64,000 nt of DNA from Clostridium kluyveri (GTDB lineage Bacteria > Bacillota > Clostridia > Clostridiales > Clostridiaceae): positions 4,092,001 to 4,156,000 of the forward strand of contig NZ_CP018335.1 in assembly GCF_001902295.1 (NCBI RefSeq), read 5' to 3'. A program made the translations under genes and the position numbers. Below, piece after piece: positions 33,550 through 41,417 of the stretch (positions are counted from its first letter, which is position 1; every line of letters begins with the position of its first letter). The notes beneath the pieces were generated by a model, which worked only from the letters and a program-made list of their open reading frames with translations, made no database searches and was not told the DNA's origin.

Positions 33550-36450
33550 TCATACCTTTTTAATAAACTCCGTATATATTGTAATTGGTACTTCATTTTC
33601 TAATTTTATTTTAACAGTTATAGGTTTTTCTCCTTTACATTCTACTACATACCCTTTTCCCATATAAATATACGGTTGAACAACTCCATCTATTTTCTTA
33701 TATTTTCTTAAGAAGATATGCAAATTAATGCCTCTTTGCTTATTGAATATAATATTTTTTCCTCTTTCTGAACTTTGTGATGTACTATTAGGACTTTGCC
33801 ATTGAAAATAATTTCTATCTATAAGTTTATCTTTATAATTAATGCTTTCCTTTATATTTTTTTCTTTATGCAAATCTACAAAAATAAAATATTCACTTTC
33901 ACTAGTTATAAGTCCACTTCCTCTAAAAGAGCTGTGAATTTTAGTGTAATTTGAAAGCAACGCTACATCTACCATTTTGTACTGCTCATATAATTTAAAA
34001 AATGGAACTCCATAATAATTACTTGAAAACCTTTTTTCATATGTTATAAGTGCATAATTTATAATATCTTCAATGTAACATCTATATTCTTTATTATGTA
34101 TTACTTTTTTGAATTTCCAAGTACGAGCTAATATTTCATCTTGGAATTCAACTAACTTAACAGTACTTTTTATTTGAGCTGTATCATAGTAATTTTGATT
34201 TAAACAATTAAAAGCATGTATAATACTATTATCATCTACATAATCAATGTATTTTAATATTTCACATCTAGCCTGCTTTAAGGTTATTTGTTCATGATTT
34301 AAAAGATACTTTAATATACTAAATTCATAAATTCTTTTTATTGGCAACTTGTCAGTAAACTCTTTTAGTATTTTAAAGAAATCGTCATCTTCCAATATAC
34401 TTTCCAACTCTTTTTGATTTTCCATTTTAACTACAAAACTAAGATAAGTTTTTTCCTTGTTTAAAAATTTCAAAGGATCTGGTGCCCCATCATACTTTAT
34501 ATAATCCATAAGAAAATATGGCACTTTTTCTCCATTCATTTTCTTAAACTCTAAATATTCATCCTTTAAATATTTCATAGAATTAAAATTTTCTTTATTT
34601 AGCTGCTCTAAAATTCTCTCTTCAGCAACTTTATCCATTTGAATATTAGTACATCCAGGTATATTTCCAAACTGAGTTGACACCGCTACTTTTAAACTAT
34701 CTTTGTCATAATACCTTGAACCGTTTAGAGCTATGGCTATTAAAAATACTTTTTTATGATTTCCTATAAAGTCCAATACAGTTAAAAATGTTTTGCCTTT
34801 ATGTTTTCTAAGTCCTCTGCCAAGCTGCTGTATAAATATAATAGGTGAACTAGTAGGCCTAAGCATTAAAACTAAATTGATAGATGGTATATCCACACCT
34901 TCATTAAAAATATCTACAGTAAATATAACTTCTAATTCATCATTATTATTTTCTAATCTTTTTATATAAACCGCTCTTTCATTGGGAGAATTTTTTCCTG
35001 TTAAGCATACACTTTTTATACCTCTTTTATTAAATTCACCTGCCATATACTCCGCATGATCTATACTTGCACAAAAGCCTATACACTTGCGTTTCTCTCC
35101 ATCATGCCCATAAAACAGCATTTTTTCTACTATAAAATCAACTCTTTCATTAACTTTCAATCTTTTAACTATTTCATCAATATCCTGCAAGCTTACATCA
35201 CTTAAATCTATGCCATCAATATCTGTTATACCAAAATAGTGAAATGGAACTATCAATTCTTGTTCTAAAGCCTCTCTAAGTCTTACTTCTAAGGCTATAT
35301 TACCACTAAAAATATCAAATATATTCCCACCATCACACCTTTCTGGTGTTGCAGTCATTCCAAGCAAAAATTTAGGTTTAAAGTAATCCATGATTTTTTT
35401 ATAAGATGAACTAGCTGCATGATGGGCTTCATCTACAATAATATATTCAAAATCATCTTTTTTAAAATTATCAATATAATTGTTCATTGATTGTACAGTT
35501 GAAAATACATAATCTGCATCTATTTCTTTGCCTGTACCTGTTAGAAGTCCTGTACTCTTATTTTTATTCTTTACTAGTTTCTTAAATGTTTTCTCCGCAT
35601 CTCTTAAAATTTCTTCTCTATGTACTAAAAAAAGCATTCTTCGGGGATTATATTTTATAACATCAAAAGCTGACATATATGTTTTACCTGTACCAGTAGC
35701 TGCAATAACTAATGCCTTATTTTCGCCTGAATGTCTTAATCTATCTAAACTCTTTATTGCCATTTCTTGCATCTTATTTGGTTTTATTAATTCATAATTA
35801 CTAAAATCTAAAGCCTTATTAGTCTCACTTTTTTTAATTTCCTTGAGGAAGCTTCTGTAGCTATTAAGAAATTCATCACTTACAATAGTAGTGGAATCCC
35901 ATAATCCTAAGTATTCTTCTAAAACCTGACGTGTAAAACTATTATCTTTTTTAGAAACAACTTTTACATTCCACTCAACATTACTTTTTAAAGCTCTTTG
36001 AGTTATATTAGAAGATCCTATAATTATTTTATATTCTTCTCTATTCTCGAAGATATAAGCTTTAGTATGAAAACCCTTATCTTTATTAGCGATAAAAACC
36101 TTTAAATCAATGTTGCTAAAGTTTCTTATTCTTTCAAGTGCCTTAGGTTCAGTAAAATTAAGATATGTTGAAGTTAATATTTTGCCCTTAATGCCTTTTT
36201 TCTCAAGTTCTTGAAAACCATCCAATAAAAGTTGAACACCACTAAAATTGATAAATGCTACACTAAAATAAAATCCATTACATTGGCTTAAACATATCTT
36301 AAGTTCTTGTAATAGATTTCCTTCTTCTGAATTAACTATCAATTCATTATTAACAATAAACCCGCTATTTTCTATTTCCTTATTCTTGATATTGAAATTG
36401 TTACTATCTTTCTTTTCTATACTATTTATTTTGTCAAATATTGATTCCAT
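33550..36450 (-). CDS. PLD-like nuclease / SF2 helicase / DUF3427-type protein
   Basis: A 966-residue protein. Residues about 20-200 form a phospholipase D-like domain with one H-x-K motif (GFHTKAYIFENREEYKIIIG-SSN). About 225-600 is an SF2 helicase: Walker A VIAATGTGKTY, DEAH box IIVDEAHHAAS, motif III LLGMTATPER, motif V VDIFNEGVDIPSINLVLMLR and motif VI IQQLGRGLRKHKG. The rest resembles the DUF3427 region. The combination suggests a DNA-remodelling enzyme with nuclease function. It follows the NUDIX gene by 79 bp and both are probably cotranscribed. Biological role not established; defence or repair is inferred from architecture. Confidence 0.87.
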   Translation of the reverse strand: MESIFDKINSIEKKDSNNFNIKNKEIENSGFIVNNELIVNSEEGNLLQELKICLSQCNGFYFSVAFINFSGVQLLLDGFQELEKKGIKGKILTSTYLNFTEPKALERIRNFSNIDLKVFIANKDKGFHTKAYIFENREEYKIIIGSSNITQRALKSNVEWNVKVVSKKDNSFTRQVLEEYLGLWDSTTIVSDEFLNSYRSFLKEIKKSETNKALDFSNYELIKPNKMQEMAIKSLDRLRHSGENKALVIAATGTGKTYMSAFDVIKYNPRRMLFLVHREEILRDAEKTFKKLVKNKNKSTGLLTGTGKEIDADYVFSTVQSMNNYIDNFKKDDFEYIIVDEAHHAASSSYKKIMDYFKPKFLLGMTATPERCDGGNIFDIFSGNIALEVRLREALEQELIVPFHYFGITDIDGIDLSDVSLQDIDEIVKRLKVNERVDFIVEKMLFYGHDGEKRKCIGFCASIDHAEYMAGEFNKRGIKSVCLTGKNSPNERAVYIKRLENNNDELEVIFTVDIFNEGVDIPSINLVLMLRPTSSPIIFIQQLGRGLRKHKGKTFLTVLDFIGNHKKVFLIAIALNGSRYYDKDSLKVAVSTQFGNIPGCTNIQMDKVAEERILEQLNKENFNSMKYLKDEYLEFKKMNGEKVPYFLMDYIKYDGAPDPLKFLNKEKTYLSFVVKMENQKELESILEDDDFFKILKEFTDKLPIKRIYEFSILKYLLNHEQITLKQARCEILKYIDYVDDNSIIHAFNCLNQNYYDTAQIKSTVKLVEFQDEILARTWKFKKVIHNKEYRCYIEDIINYALITYEKRFSSNYYGVPFFKLYEQYKMVDVALLSNYTKIHSSFRGSGLITSESEYFIFVDLHKEKNIKESINYKDKLIDRNYFQWQSPNSTSQSSERGKNIIFNKQRGINLHIFLRKYKKIDGVVQPYIYMGKGYVVECKGEKPITVKIKLENEVPITIYTEFIKKV

Positions 36451-36529
36451 ATTATCACCTGCATTAATTTAATAAGTTATTTAATTCTTTATACAAAGAA
36501 CAATATTTATATAACATTTTACAATTTAA

Positions 36530-36916
36530 TCAACGCCTATCTTTGAGTTTCTCAACAACCAATATATCTGCTGGAACCCATCTAAGTTTGTCCAACTCAT
36601 CTAATGGTATCCATTTAGCAGCATTATGAGCGTTTAAATGAATTTTTCCTCCACATATATCACACAAGAAGCAGTGCATTGTAAGATGAAAATTTGGATA
36701 ATCATACTCAATAGTAGTTACATATTTAGAAACATGTATATCCAATTCTAATTCTTCTTTAATTTCACGAATAAGTGCTTCTTCTCTTGTCTCTCCAGAT
36801 TCTATTTTGCCACCTGGAAATTCCCACATATTTTTAAACTCCCCATAACCACGACAGGTGGTAAATATTTTATTACCGTGCTTTATAATTGCAGCTACTA
36901 CTTCTACCGTTTTCAT
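36530..36916 (-). CDS. NUDIX hydrolase, MutT-like (d)NTP pyrophosphohydrolase
   Basis: A 128-residue protein: VEVVAAIIKHGNKIFTTCRG then the Nudix box GGKIESGETREEALIREIKE-EL (G-x5-E-x7-R-E-U-x-E-E-x-G/L). It begins with a CxC-free N-terminus typical of 8-oxo-dGTP diphosphatases. Would hydrolyse modified or other nucleoside triphosphates. It precedes the PLD-helicase gene on the same strand, so a joint function is likely. Confidence 0.9.
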   Translation of the reverse strand: MKTVEVVAAIIKHGNKIFTTCRGYGEFKNMWEFPGGKIESGETREEALIREIKEELELDIHVSKYVTTIEYDYPNFHLTMHCFLCDICGGKIHLNAHNAAKWIPLDELDKLRWVPADILVVEKLKDRR

Positions 36917-37127
36917 TTATATAATCACCTCATATCATACCATAATTATACTATAATTTGACACACAAATATAGTTTATACCTTTGACGTTAAAAAATAC
37001 TTCTAAATTATTAATTACAGAACTATTATATTCTTTTTATTTTGCTTTCTTCAGTTGCATCTGTGAAATCATCCTTTAACTTTTCAGAAATATCTGAAAC
37101 CGCGCAACTGACTTTGATAGTATATTC

Positions 37128-37280
37128 AACATAGCCATGTTCTCCTTTTTTATAAGTTTTTTTGTTGATTCAACTTATATTTTAGAACTTGGCTATGTTT
37201 TTTTCTATACTTTTTTACTGGTAATTTAACCCTTAGTTAACATGCCCTTTTCGCTGTCCAGAGGTCAGGCCCGCAAACAT
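37128..37280. repeat. Direct repeat A (about 150 bp; copy B at 57781-57931)
   Basis: Starts AACATAGCCATGTTCTCCTT and holds a long hairpin: ACATAGCCA pairs with TGGCTATGT followed by TTTTTTTC, with an inner stem ATAAGTT/AACTTAT. The following 80 bp (CTATACTTTTTTA-TGGTAATTTAACCCTT) is also shared with copy B. It ends at the stop codon of the ABC permease (37280). On the minus strand it contains AAAAGGAGAACATGGCTATG, a good ribosome binding site and ATG, but the frame behind it is short. Confidence 0.85.
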
Positions 37281-38050
37281 TAAGCTGCTTTCCGCTTGTA
37301 TGCGCATATCGCAAATAGATATGCAATGATCAGTATCCCTAAGCACCATGCAAGCGCAACCCAAATATCATTTCCAACGGGCTGCCCCACCAGTAGGGAA
37401 CGGATGGCGTCGACAATAGAGGTCACCGGCTGGTTTTCGGCAAAGGTGCGAACGCCCGACGGCATCGACTCGGTGGGTACAAAAGCTGAGCTGATAAACG
37501 GCAAGAAGAGTAACGGATAGGAAAAGGCGCCTGCACCATCCACCGATTTTGCTGACAGTCCGGCAATCACCGCGATCCATGTCAGGGCCAGCGTAAACAG
37601 CGTGAGTATACCAGCCACGGCAAGCCATGACAATACTCCTGCTGGTGAGCGGAAACCCATAATGAGCGCTACGAGAATGATTACGACAACCGAAATCGCA
37701 TTGGATACCAGTGAGGTCAGCACATGCCCCCACAGCGCGGCCGAACGCGCAATCGGCATGGAGTGGAACCGTTCGAAGATGCCTCTTTGCATATCCATAA
37801 ACAAACGGTAAGCCGTATAGGCAATGCCGCTTGCTATCGCAATCAGCAGGACGCCGGGCAGCAGGTAATTCACATAGTTATCCGTGCCGGTTTGAATCGC
37901 ACCGCCAAACACATAGACGAACAGCAGCATAAATGCAATCGGCATGATGGTGACTGTGATGATGGTGTCCATGCTTCGGGTAACATGGCGCATGGAACGT
38001 CCAAGCATGACGCCCATATCGCTGAAAAAGTGTTTCTTTACGGTTTCCAT
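37280..38050 (-). CDS. ABC-2 type permease (DrrB-like)
   Basis: A 256-residue permease with six membrane segments; RSMRHVTRSMDTIITVTIMP at the start, QRGIFERFHSMPIARSAALW in the cytoplasmic loop and PFISSAFVPTESMPSGVRTF late in the protein are typical of DrrB-like daunorubicin/polyketide exporters. GC content is well above that of the neighbouring genes, suggesting transfer. It abuts the ATPase gene. Probable antibiotic export. Confidence 0.88.
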   Translation of the reverse strand: METVKKHFFSDMGVMLGRSMRHVTRSMDTIITVTIMPIAFMLLFVYVFGGAIQTGTDNYVNYLLPGVLLIAIASGIAYTAYRLFMDMQRGIFERFHSMPIARSAALWGHVLTSLVSNAISVVVIILVALIMGFRSPAGVLSWLAVAGILTLFTLALTWIAVIAGLSAKSVDGAGAFSYPLLFLPFISSAFVPTESMPSGVRTFAENQPVTSIVDAIRSLLVGQPVGNDIWVALAWCLGILIIAYLFAICAYKRKAA

Positions 38051-38809
38051 TTATTTTTCCTCCTTCTTGCCGATGATTGCGAGGAATATCTCCTCCAATG
38101 TCGGTTGCTTTTCTACATATTCCACTTTTGCGGGCGGGAACAGTCTTTTCAGTTCATCAAGGGTGCCATTCGCGATAATTTTCCCTTCATGCAGAATGGC
38201 GATTCGGTCCGCAAGCTGCTCGGCCTCCTCCAGATACTGCGTGGTCAGGAATACCGTGGTGCCGCCCTCGGCAAGCTCCTTGACCGTCTTCCAAACCTTG
38301 ATACGTGCCTCGGGGTCAAGGCCGGTGGTCGGCTCGTCGAGGAAAATGAGCTGCGGGTTTCCGATCAGGCTCATGGCGATGTCAAGCCTGCGGCGCATAC
38401 CGCCCGAATAGGTGGAAACCCTGCGGTCGGCGGCATCGATCAGGCCGAAGCGTTTGAGCAAATCGTCCGCAATCTGACGTGGATTTGCAAGGTGCCGTAG
38501 CTTGGCGATCATGATGAGATTTTCCCGCCCGGTCAATATCTCGTCCACGGCGGCAAATTGCCCTGTCAGACTGATGGACTGGCGCACATAGTCGGGCTTC
38601 GCCGCAACGTCGAATCCATTGACGGTAGCAGCTCCACTATCCTGTTTAAGCAGCGTGGTGAGAATTTTGACAATCGTAGTCTTGCCCGCGCCATTGGAGC
38701 CCAGCAGGGCGAAAATACTGCCTTTTTCCACCTCAAAATCCACGCCCTTTAGAACATGAAATTTCTTGTAGGACTTTTGCAGCCCTTTCACTTGGATTGC
38801 TTTTTCCAT
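38051..38809 (-). CDS. ABC exporter ATP-binding protein (DrrA-like)
   Basis: A 252-residue DrrA-type ATPase: Walker A LLGSNGAGKTTIVKILTTLL, signature YSGGMRRRLDIAMSLI, Walker B LIFLDEPTTGLDPEARIKVW, H-loop LTTQYLEEAEQLADR (Gln in place of the usual His in the H-loop, as in many DrrA proteins). Partner of the 37280-38050 permease. Behind PadR and two DUF1048 genes on the same strand. High GC. Confidence 0.9.
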   Translation of the reverse strand: MEKAIQVKGLQKSYKKFHVLKGVDFEVEKGSIFALLGSNGAGKTTIVKILTTLLKQDSGAATVNGFDVAAKPDYVRQSISLTGQFAAVDEILTGRENLIMIAKLRHLANPRQIADDLLKRFGLIDAADRRVSTYSGGMRRRLDIAMSLIGNPQLIFLDEPTTGLDPEARIKVWKTVKELAEGGTTVFLTTQYLEEAEQLADRIAILHEGKIIANGTLDELKRLFPPAKVEYVEKQPTLEEIFLAIIGKKEEK

Positions 38810-38824
38810 CCCGATATCCCCCTT

Positions 38825-39175
38825 TTACTTTGTTTTATCCGTAACCTTTTTCATGGCCTTATTAACTTCTTGGTCAACAGATTCTTGATAGATGTCAGCG
38901 CAAGTTTTTGAATCTTTGATTAGATCGTCGCAGAAAGCCGCTACGTCACTGCCCGTCACTTCGAGCACACCTTTCCCCAAGGCCGCGCCCTCTTCAAAAA
39001 GATCGATAATCCCCGAGAGCAAACCCATCCCGTCGGTTAGTTCAACAGGACCGACCTTAAAGAGATATTTTTGAATCTCTTTATAAACAATCTGATAATC
39101 TTGCGGGAGTGCTTTGACACGTACCACGTGCGCTCGCCACTCTTTTTTGCCTTCGATGATATCTTGTATGCTCAT
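38825..39175 (-). CDS. DUF1048 family protein (copy 2)
   Basis: A 116-residue, soluble, mostly helical protein: WRAHVVRVKALPQDYQIVYK-EIQKYLFK, DGMGLLSGIIDLFEEGAALG, EVTGSDVAAFCDDLIKD. It matches DUF1048 proteins that sit between PadR regulators and ABC exporters in Firmicutes. Function not established. AGGAGG precedes the ATG. Confidence 0.82.
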   Translation of the reverse strand: MSIQDIIEGKKEWRAHVVRVKALPQDYQIVYKEIQKYLFKVGPVELTDGMGLLSGIIDLFEEGAALGKGVLEVTGSDVAAFCDDLIKDSKTCADIYQESVDQEVNKAMKKVTDKTK

Positions 39176-39184
39176 TTTATCCTC

Positions 39185-39535
39185 CTATTTACCTAATTTT
39201 TTAGCGATATTATTGTTGAGTTGTTCGCGCCACTTGTCACGAAAAGACTTTGCCCCTTCTTCACCGGCCAGCGCTGAACAGAAGCCTTTGATATCGTCAC
39301 CCAAAACCTCTTGAACACTCTGGTCATCCGCCGCCGCTTCTTCAAGCAGGCCAAGCACACCGTCAAGAATTGGCATAAGGTTGCGACCGGTGAAATCTGA
39401 GTGCGGTAAAAGATTGGCAAAAATTTTTCCCCATGCCACTTGATAATCAGCAGACAGCTTTTTGGCTCGCGATTCAAAAATTTTCAATTCTTTAGTCATA
39501 TCGCTGCCTGTGATCTTTTCCCAAAGATTCATCAT
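39185..39535 (-). CDS. DUF1048 family protein (copy 1)
   Basis: A 116-residue paralogue of its neighbour: SADYQVAWGKIFANLLPH, LMPILDGVLGLLEEAAADDQ, EVLGDDIKGFCSALAGEEG. Starts 4 nt inside the PadR gene (ATGA), so the two are translationally coupled. Function unknown; probably modulates the PadR or exporter pathway. Confidence 0.82.
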   Translation of the reverse strand: MMNLWEKITGSDMTKELKIFESRAKKLSADYQVAWGKIFANLLPHSDFTGRNLMPILDGVLGLLEEAAADDQSVQEVLGDDIKGFCSALAGEEGAKSFRDKWREQLNNNIAKKLGK

Positions 39536-39858
39536 TTTCTCTCCTTTAACTCGTTAATTTTTGACGCGACAAACTCCCATTTTCCCCAGAACCTCCGCAA
39601 TTCCTCGCGCCCCGTATCGTTGAGCGCGAAAAACTTTCGCGGCGATCCCACGTCGGAGGGCTTCTTAGTGATTTCTACCAGCTTGCTTTTTTCAAGCCGG
39701 ATCAGGATAGTGTATACCGTTCCATCCACAACATCTGTGAAGCCAAGGGCGTTCAGCCGCCGCATGATTTCGTAACCATAGGTTTCTTTGCGACTTATAA
39801 TTTCAAGGACGCAGCCCCCAGCACGCCTTTGAGCATTTCCGTTAGGTCCTTCCAGCAC
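39532..39858 (-). CDS. PadR family transcriptional regulator with shifted N-terminus
   Basis: A 108-residue PadR-type winged helix: VLEIISRKETYGYEIMRRLN, DGTVYTILIRLEKSKLVEIT. Residues 4-15 (GPNGNAQRRAGG) do not match the paralogue at 40810-41136 (NLTEMLKGVLEG), although the DNA is nearly the same: a +1 indel near codon 4 is balanced by a -1 indel near codon 15. The protein may still fold, but helix 1 is altered. It starts with GTG after GAGGGG. It heads the DUF1048/ABC operon and should repress it. Confidence 0.85.
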   Translation of the reverse strand: MLEGPNGNAQRRAGGCVLEIISRKETYGYEIMRRLNALGFTDVVDGTVYTILIRLEKSKLVEITKKPSDVGSPRKFFALNDTGREELRRFWGKWEFVASKINELKERK

Positions 39859-39901
39859 AATTACCCCTCGCTATTCTGTATGACTTATATTAAGTAACAC
39901 T

Positions 39902-39919
39902 TACTACCGCTATATAGTA
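39902..39919. promoter_or_regulatory. Conserved dyad upstream of padR copy 1
   Basis: TACTACCGCTATATAGTA, with TACTA and TAGTA arms. The identical 18 bp recur at 41182-41199 upstream of the second padR gene, so it is a candidate PadR operator or promoter element. Confidence 0.6.
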
Positions 39920-40137
39920 ACACATAATAGTCGGTCTGTCAATAGCGGCCATTATGATAATGAATTTCAACTAAAACGCAAGATGCTATCCGGCAAGTAG
40001 GGCAACTGTGACCACAATTGCATATTTTTTGTAGCCCCTATAATTTTGCTTTTCTTATTTTTAGAACAATCCGCTCCTGATATTAGCATCCATGTATATG
40101 CTATACTTAAGCATGAATATATGATCAAATATTATAA

Positions 40138-40440
40138 TTACTTTATTGCTGTTGCCATTTTAAGATTTTCACGACCGGTCAGAACTTCGTCCACTACGGT
40201 AAACTGCCCGGTAAGGCTAATACTCTCGCGGACTTTTTCCGGTTGCCGAAAGACATCAAAGCCACATGCGCTCGCGCTGCCGTTATCTGCTTTGAGGATT
40301 GTAGATAGTATTTTGACAATCGTCGTTTTCCCCGCGTCATTCGAGCCAAGCAATGCGAAAATCTCACCACGTTGCACATCTAAGTCGACGCCTTTCAGGA
40401 CTTCTGTTTTTTATAGGATTTTTTCAATCCCTTTATGGTT
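40138..40440 (-). pseudogene. Truncated, frameshifted DrrA-like ATPase
   Basis: Right after the third DUF1048 gene the frame reads ITIKGLKKSYKK, shifts near 40410, continues TEVLKGVDLDVQRGEIFALL-GSNDAGKTTIVKILSTIL (Walker A; Asp in place of Gly) and stops after NLKMATAIK. The signature, Walker B and permease are missing. It is the decayed end of a second padR-DUF1048-ABC operon. Confidence 0.85.
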
Positions 40441-40453
40441 ATGGCAAAATCAG

Positions 40454-40807
40454 TTATTTGGAATCATTCCCTTTTCCGAATTTTTTCATTATGTCGTGGT
40501 TAAGCTTCTCGCGCCAGTTTTCCGTATACGTTTTGGCGTTGAGCAGAAGTTCGTCGCAAAACGCCGCCACGTCCTCGCCCGTGATTTCCAAAACTTGTCT
40601 GTCTTCCACCACGCCAGCTTCCAACAAATCTATCAATTCATATTGAATCTTCAACATGTCATAGCCGTCTCCTGCAGCAAAATTCCACATGTATCTTTGA
40701 ATTTTTTCAAATACGAACTGATAGTCTTCAGGTAGTGCTTTTACCCTTGCCATCTGTTGCTTATACTCTTTTTTATCCCCGACCACTTTTTTGAAAAACT
40801 CCAGCAT
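40454..40807 (-). CDS. DUF1048 family protein (copy 3)
   Basis: A 117-residue protein starting MLEFFKKVVGDKKEYKQQMA after AAAGGAGGG. ALPEDYQFVFEKIQRYMWNF and EITGEDVAAFCDELLLNA match the other two copies. It follows the second PadR gene and precedes the truncated ATPase, so its original transporter is lost. Confidence 0.82.
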   Translation of the reverse strand: MLEFFKKVVGDKKEYKQQMARVKALPEDYQFVFEKIQRYMWNFAAGDGYDMLKIQYELIDLLEAGVVEDRQVLEITGEDVAAFCDELLLNAKTYTENWREKLNHDIMKKFGKGNDSK

Positions 40808-40809
40808 AG

Positions 40810-41136
40810 TTACTGTCCCTCCTTTAATTGGTTGATTTTCGACGCAACAAATTCCCATTTTTCCCAGAACCTCCGCAGTTCCTCACGCCCCGCGTCGTTG
40901 AGCGTGAAAAACTTTCGCGGCGGTCCCATGTCGGAGGGCTTCTTGGTGATCTCCACCAACTTGTTTTTTTCAAGCCGTATCAGTATGGTGTACACCGTTC
41001 CCACCACAACATCTGTGAAACCGAGAGCGTTCAACCGCCGCGTGATTTCGTAGCCGTAGGTTTCTTTGCGGCTTATAACTTCAAGGACGCATCCTTCAAG
41101 CACACCTTTGAGCATTTCCGTTAGGTTTTCCAGCAT
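40810..41136 (-). CDS. PadR family transcriptional regulator (copy 2)
   Basis: A 108-residue PadR protein starting MLENLTEMLKGVLEGCVLEV (ATG after AAGGGG; a GTG two codons upstream is less likely). The rest, ETYGYEITRRLNALGFTDVV-VGTVYTILIRLEKNKL, is about 85-90% identical to copy 1, with an intact family-like N-terminus. It may regulate both copies through the shared 18-bp dyad. Confidence 0.88.
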   Translation of the reverse strand: MLENLTEMLKGVLEGCVLEVISRKETYGYEITRRLNALGFTDVVVGTVYTILIRLEKNKLVEITKKPSDMGPPRKFFTLNDAGREELRRFWEKWEFVASKINQLKEGQ

Positions 41137-41181
41137 AATCACCCCTTGCTATTATAGTATGACTCATATTAAGTATTGCTT

Positions 41182-41199
41182 ACTACCGCTATATAGTAC
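41182..41199. promoter_or_regulatory. Conserved dyad upstream of padR copy 2
   Basis: TACTACCGCTATATAGTA, identical to 39902-39919, at the same distance from the PadR start. Confidence 0.6.
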
Positions 41200-41274
41200 C
41201 ACGTAATAGTTAGTTTGTCAATAAGGGTTGCTCTGATAATGAATTTCAACTAAAATGAAAGATGCTAACCGGCA

Positions 41275-41306
41275 AGCAGGGCAACTGTGACCACAGTTGC
41301 CCTGCT
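41275..41306. terminator. Strong hairpin between BceB-like and padR copy 2 genes
   Basis: AGCAGGGCAACTGT and ACAGTTGCCCTGCT form a perfect 14-bp stem with loop GACC. It lies 110 nt after the BceB-like stop on the minus strand. A degenerate copy is at about 39995-40020, so it belonged to the duplicated unit. No clear U-tract, so a terminator role is tentative. Confidence 0.5.
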
Positions 41307-41417
41307 TATAGATTTTACCATTCTTATAAGCATATATTTTAACCATTCTTTTTGTACCGCTTCAAAATTGTTGAGATTTTTATAACAAAATACTTTATTA
41401 TAAAGAGAAATTTTTTA

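Noticed and set aside
37032..37175. Small minus-strand gene starting inside repeat A (KTYKKGEHGYVEYTIKVSCA...)
   Set aside because: The frame looks coding but has no proper start in this frame, is cut in copy B, and the other frame with a good start is only 20 codons; kept as a remark under the repeat.
37724..38500. Plus-strand frame of 258 codons
   Set aside because: Lies opposite the ABC permease and ATPase genes in GC-rich DNA; its residues (many His, Arg, Gln) match no family and the minus-strand genes are certain.
40046..40735. Plus-strand frame of 229 codons
   Set aside because: Opposite the DUF1048 gene and the truncated ATPase; codon pattern and residue content are those of a shadow frame.
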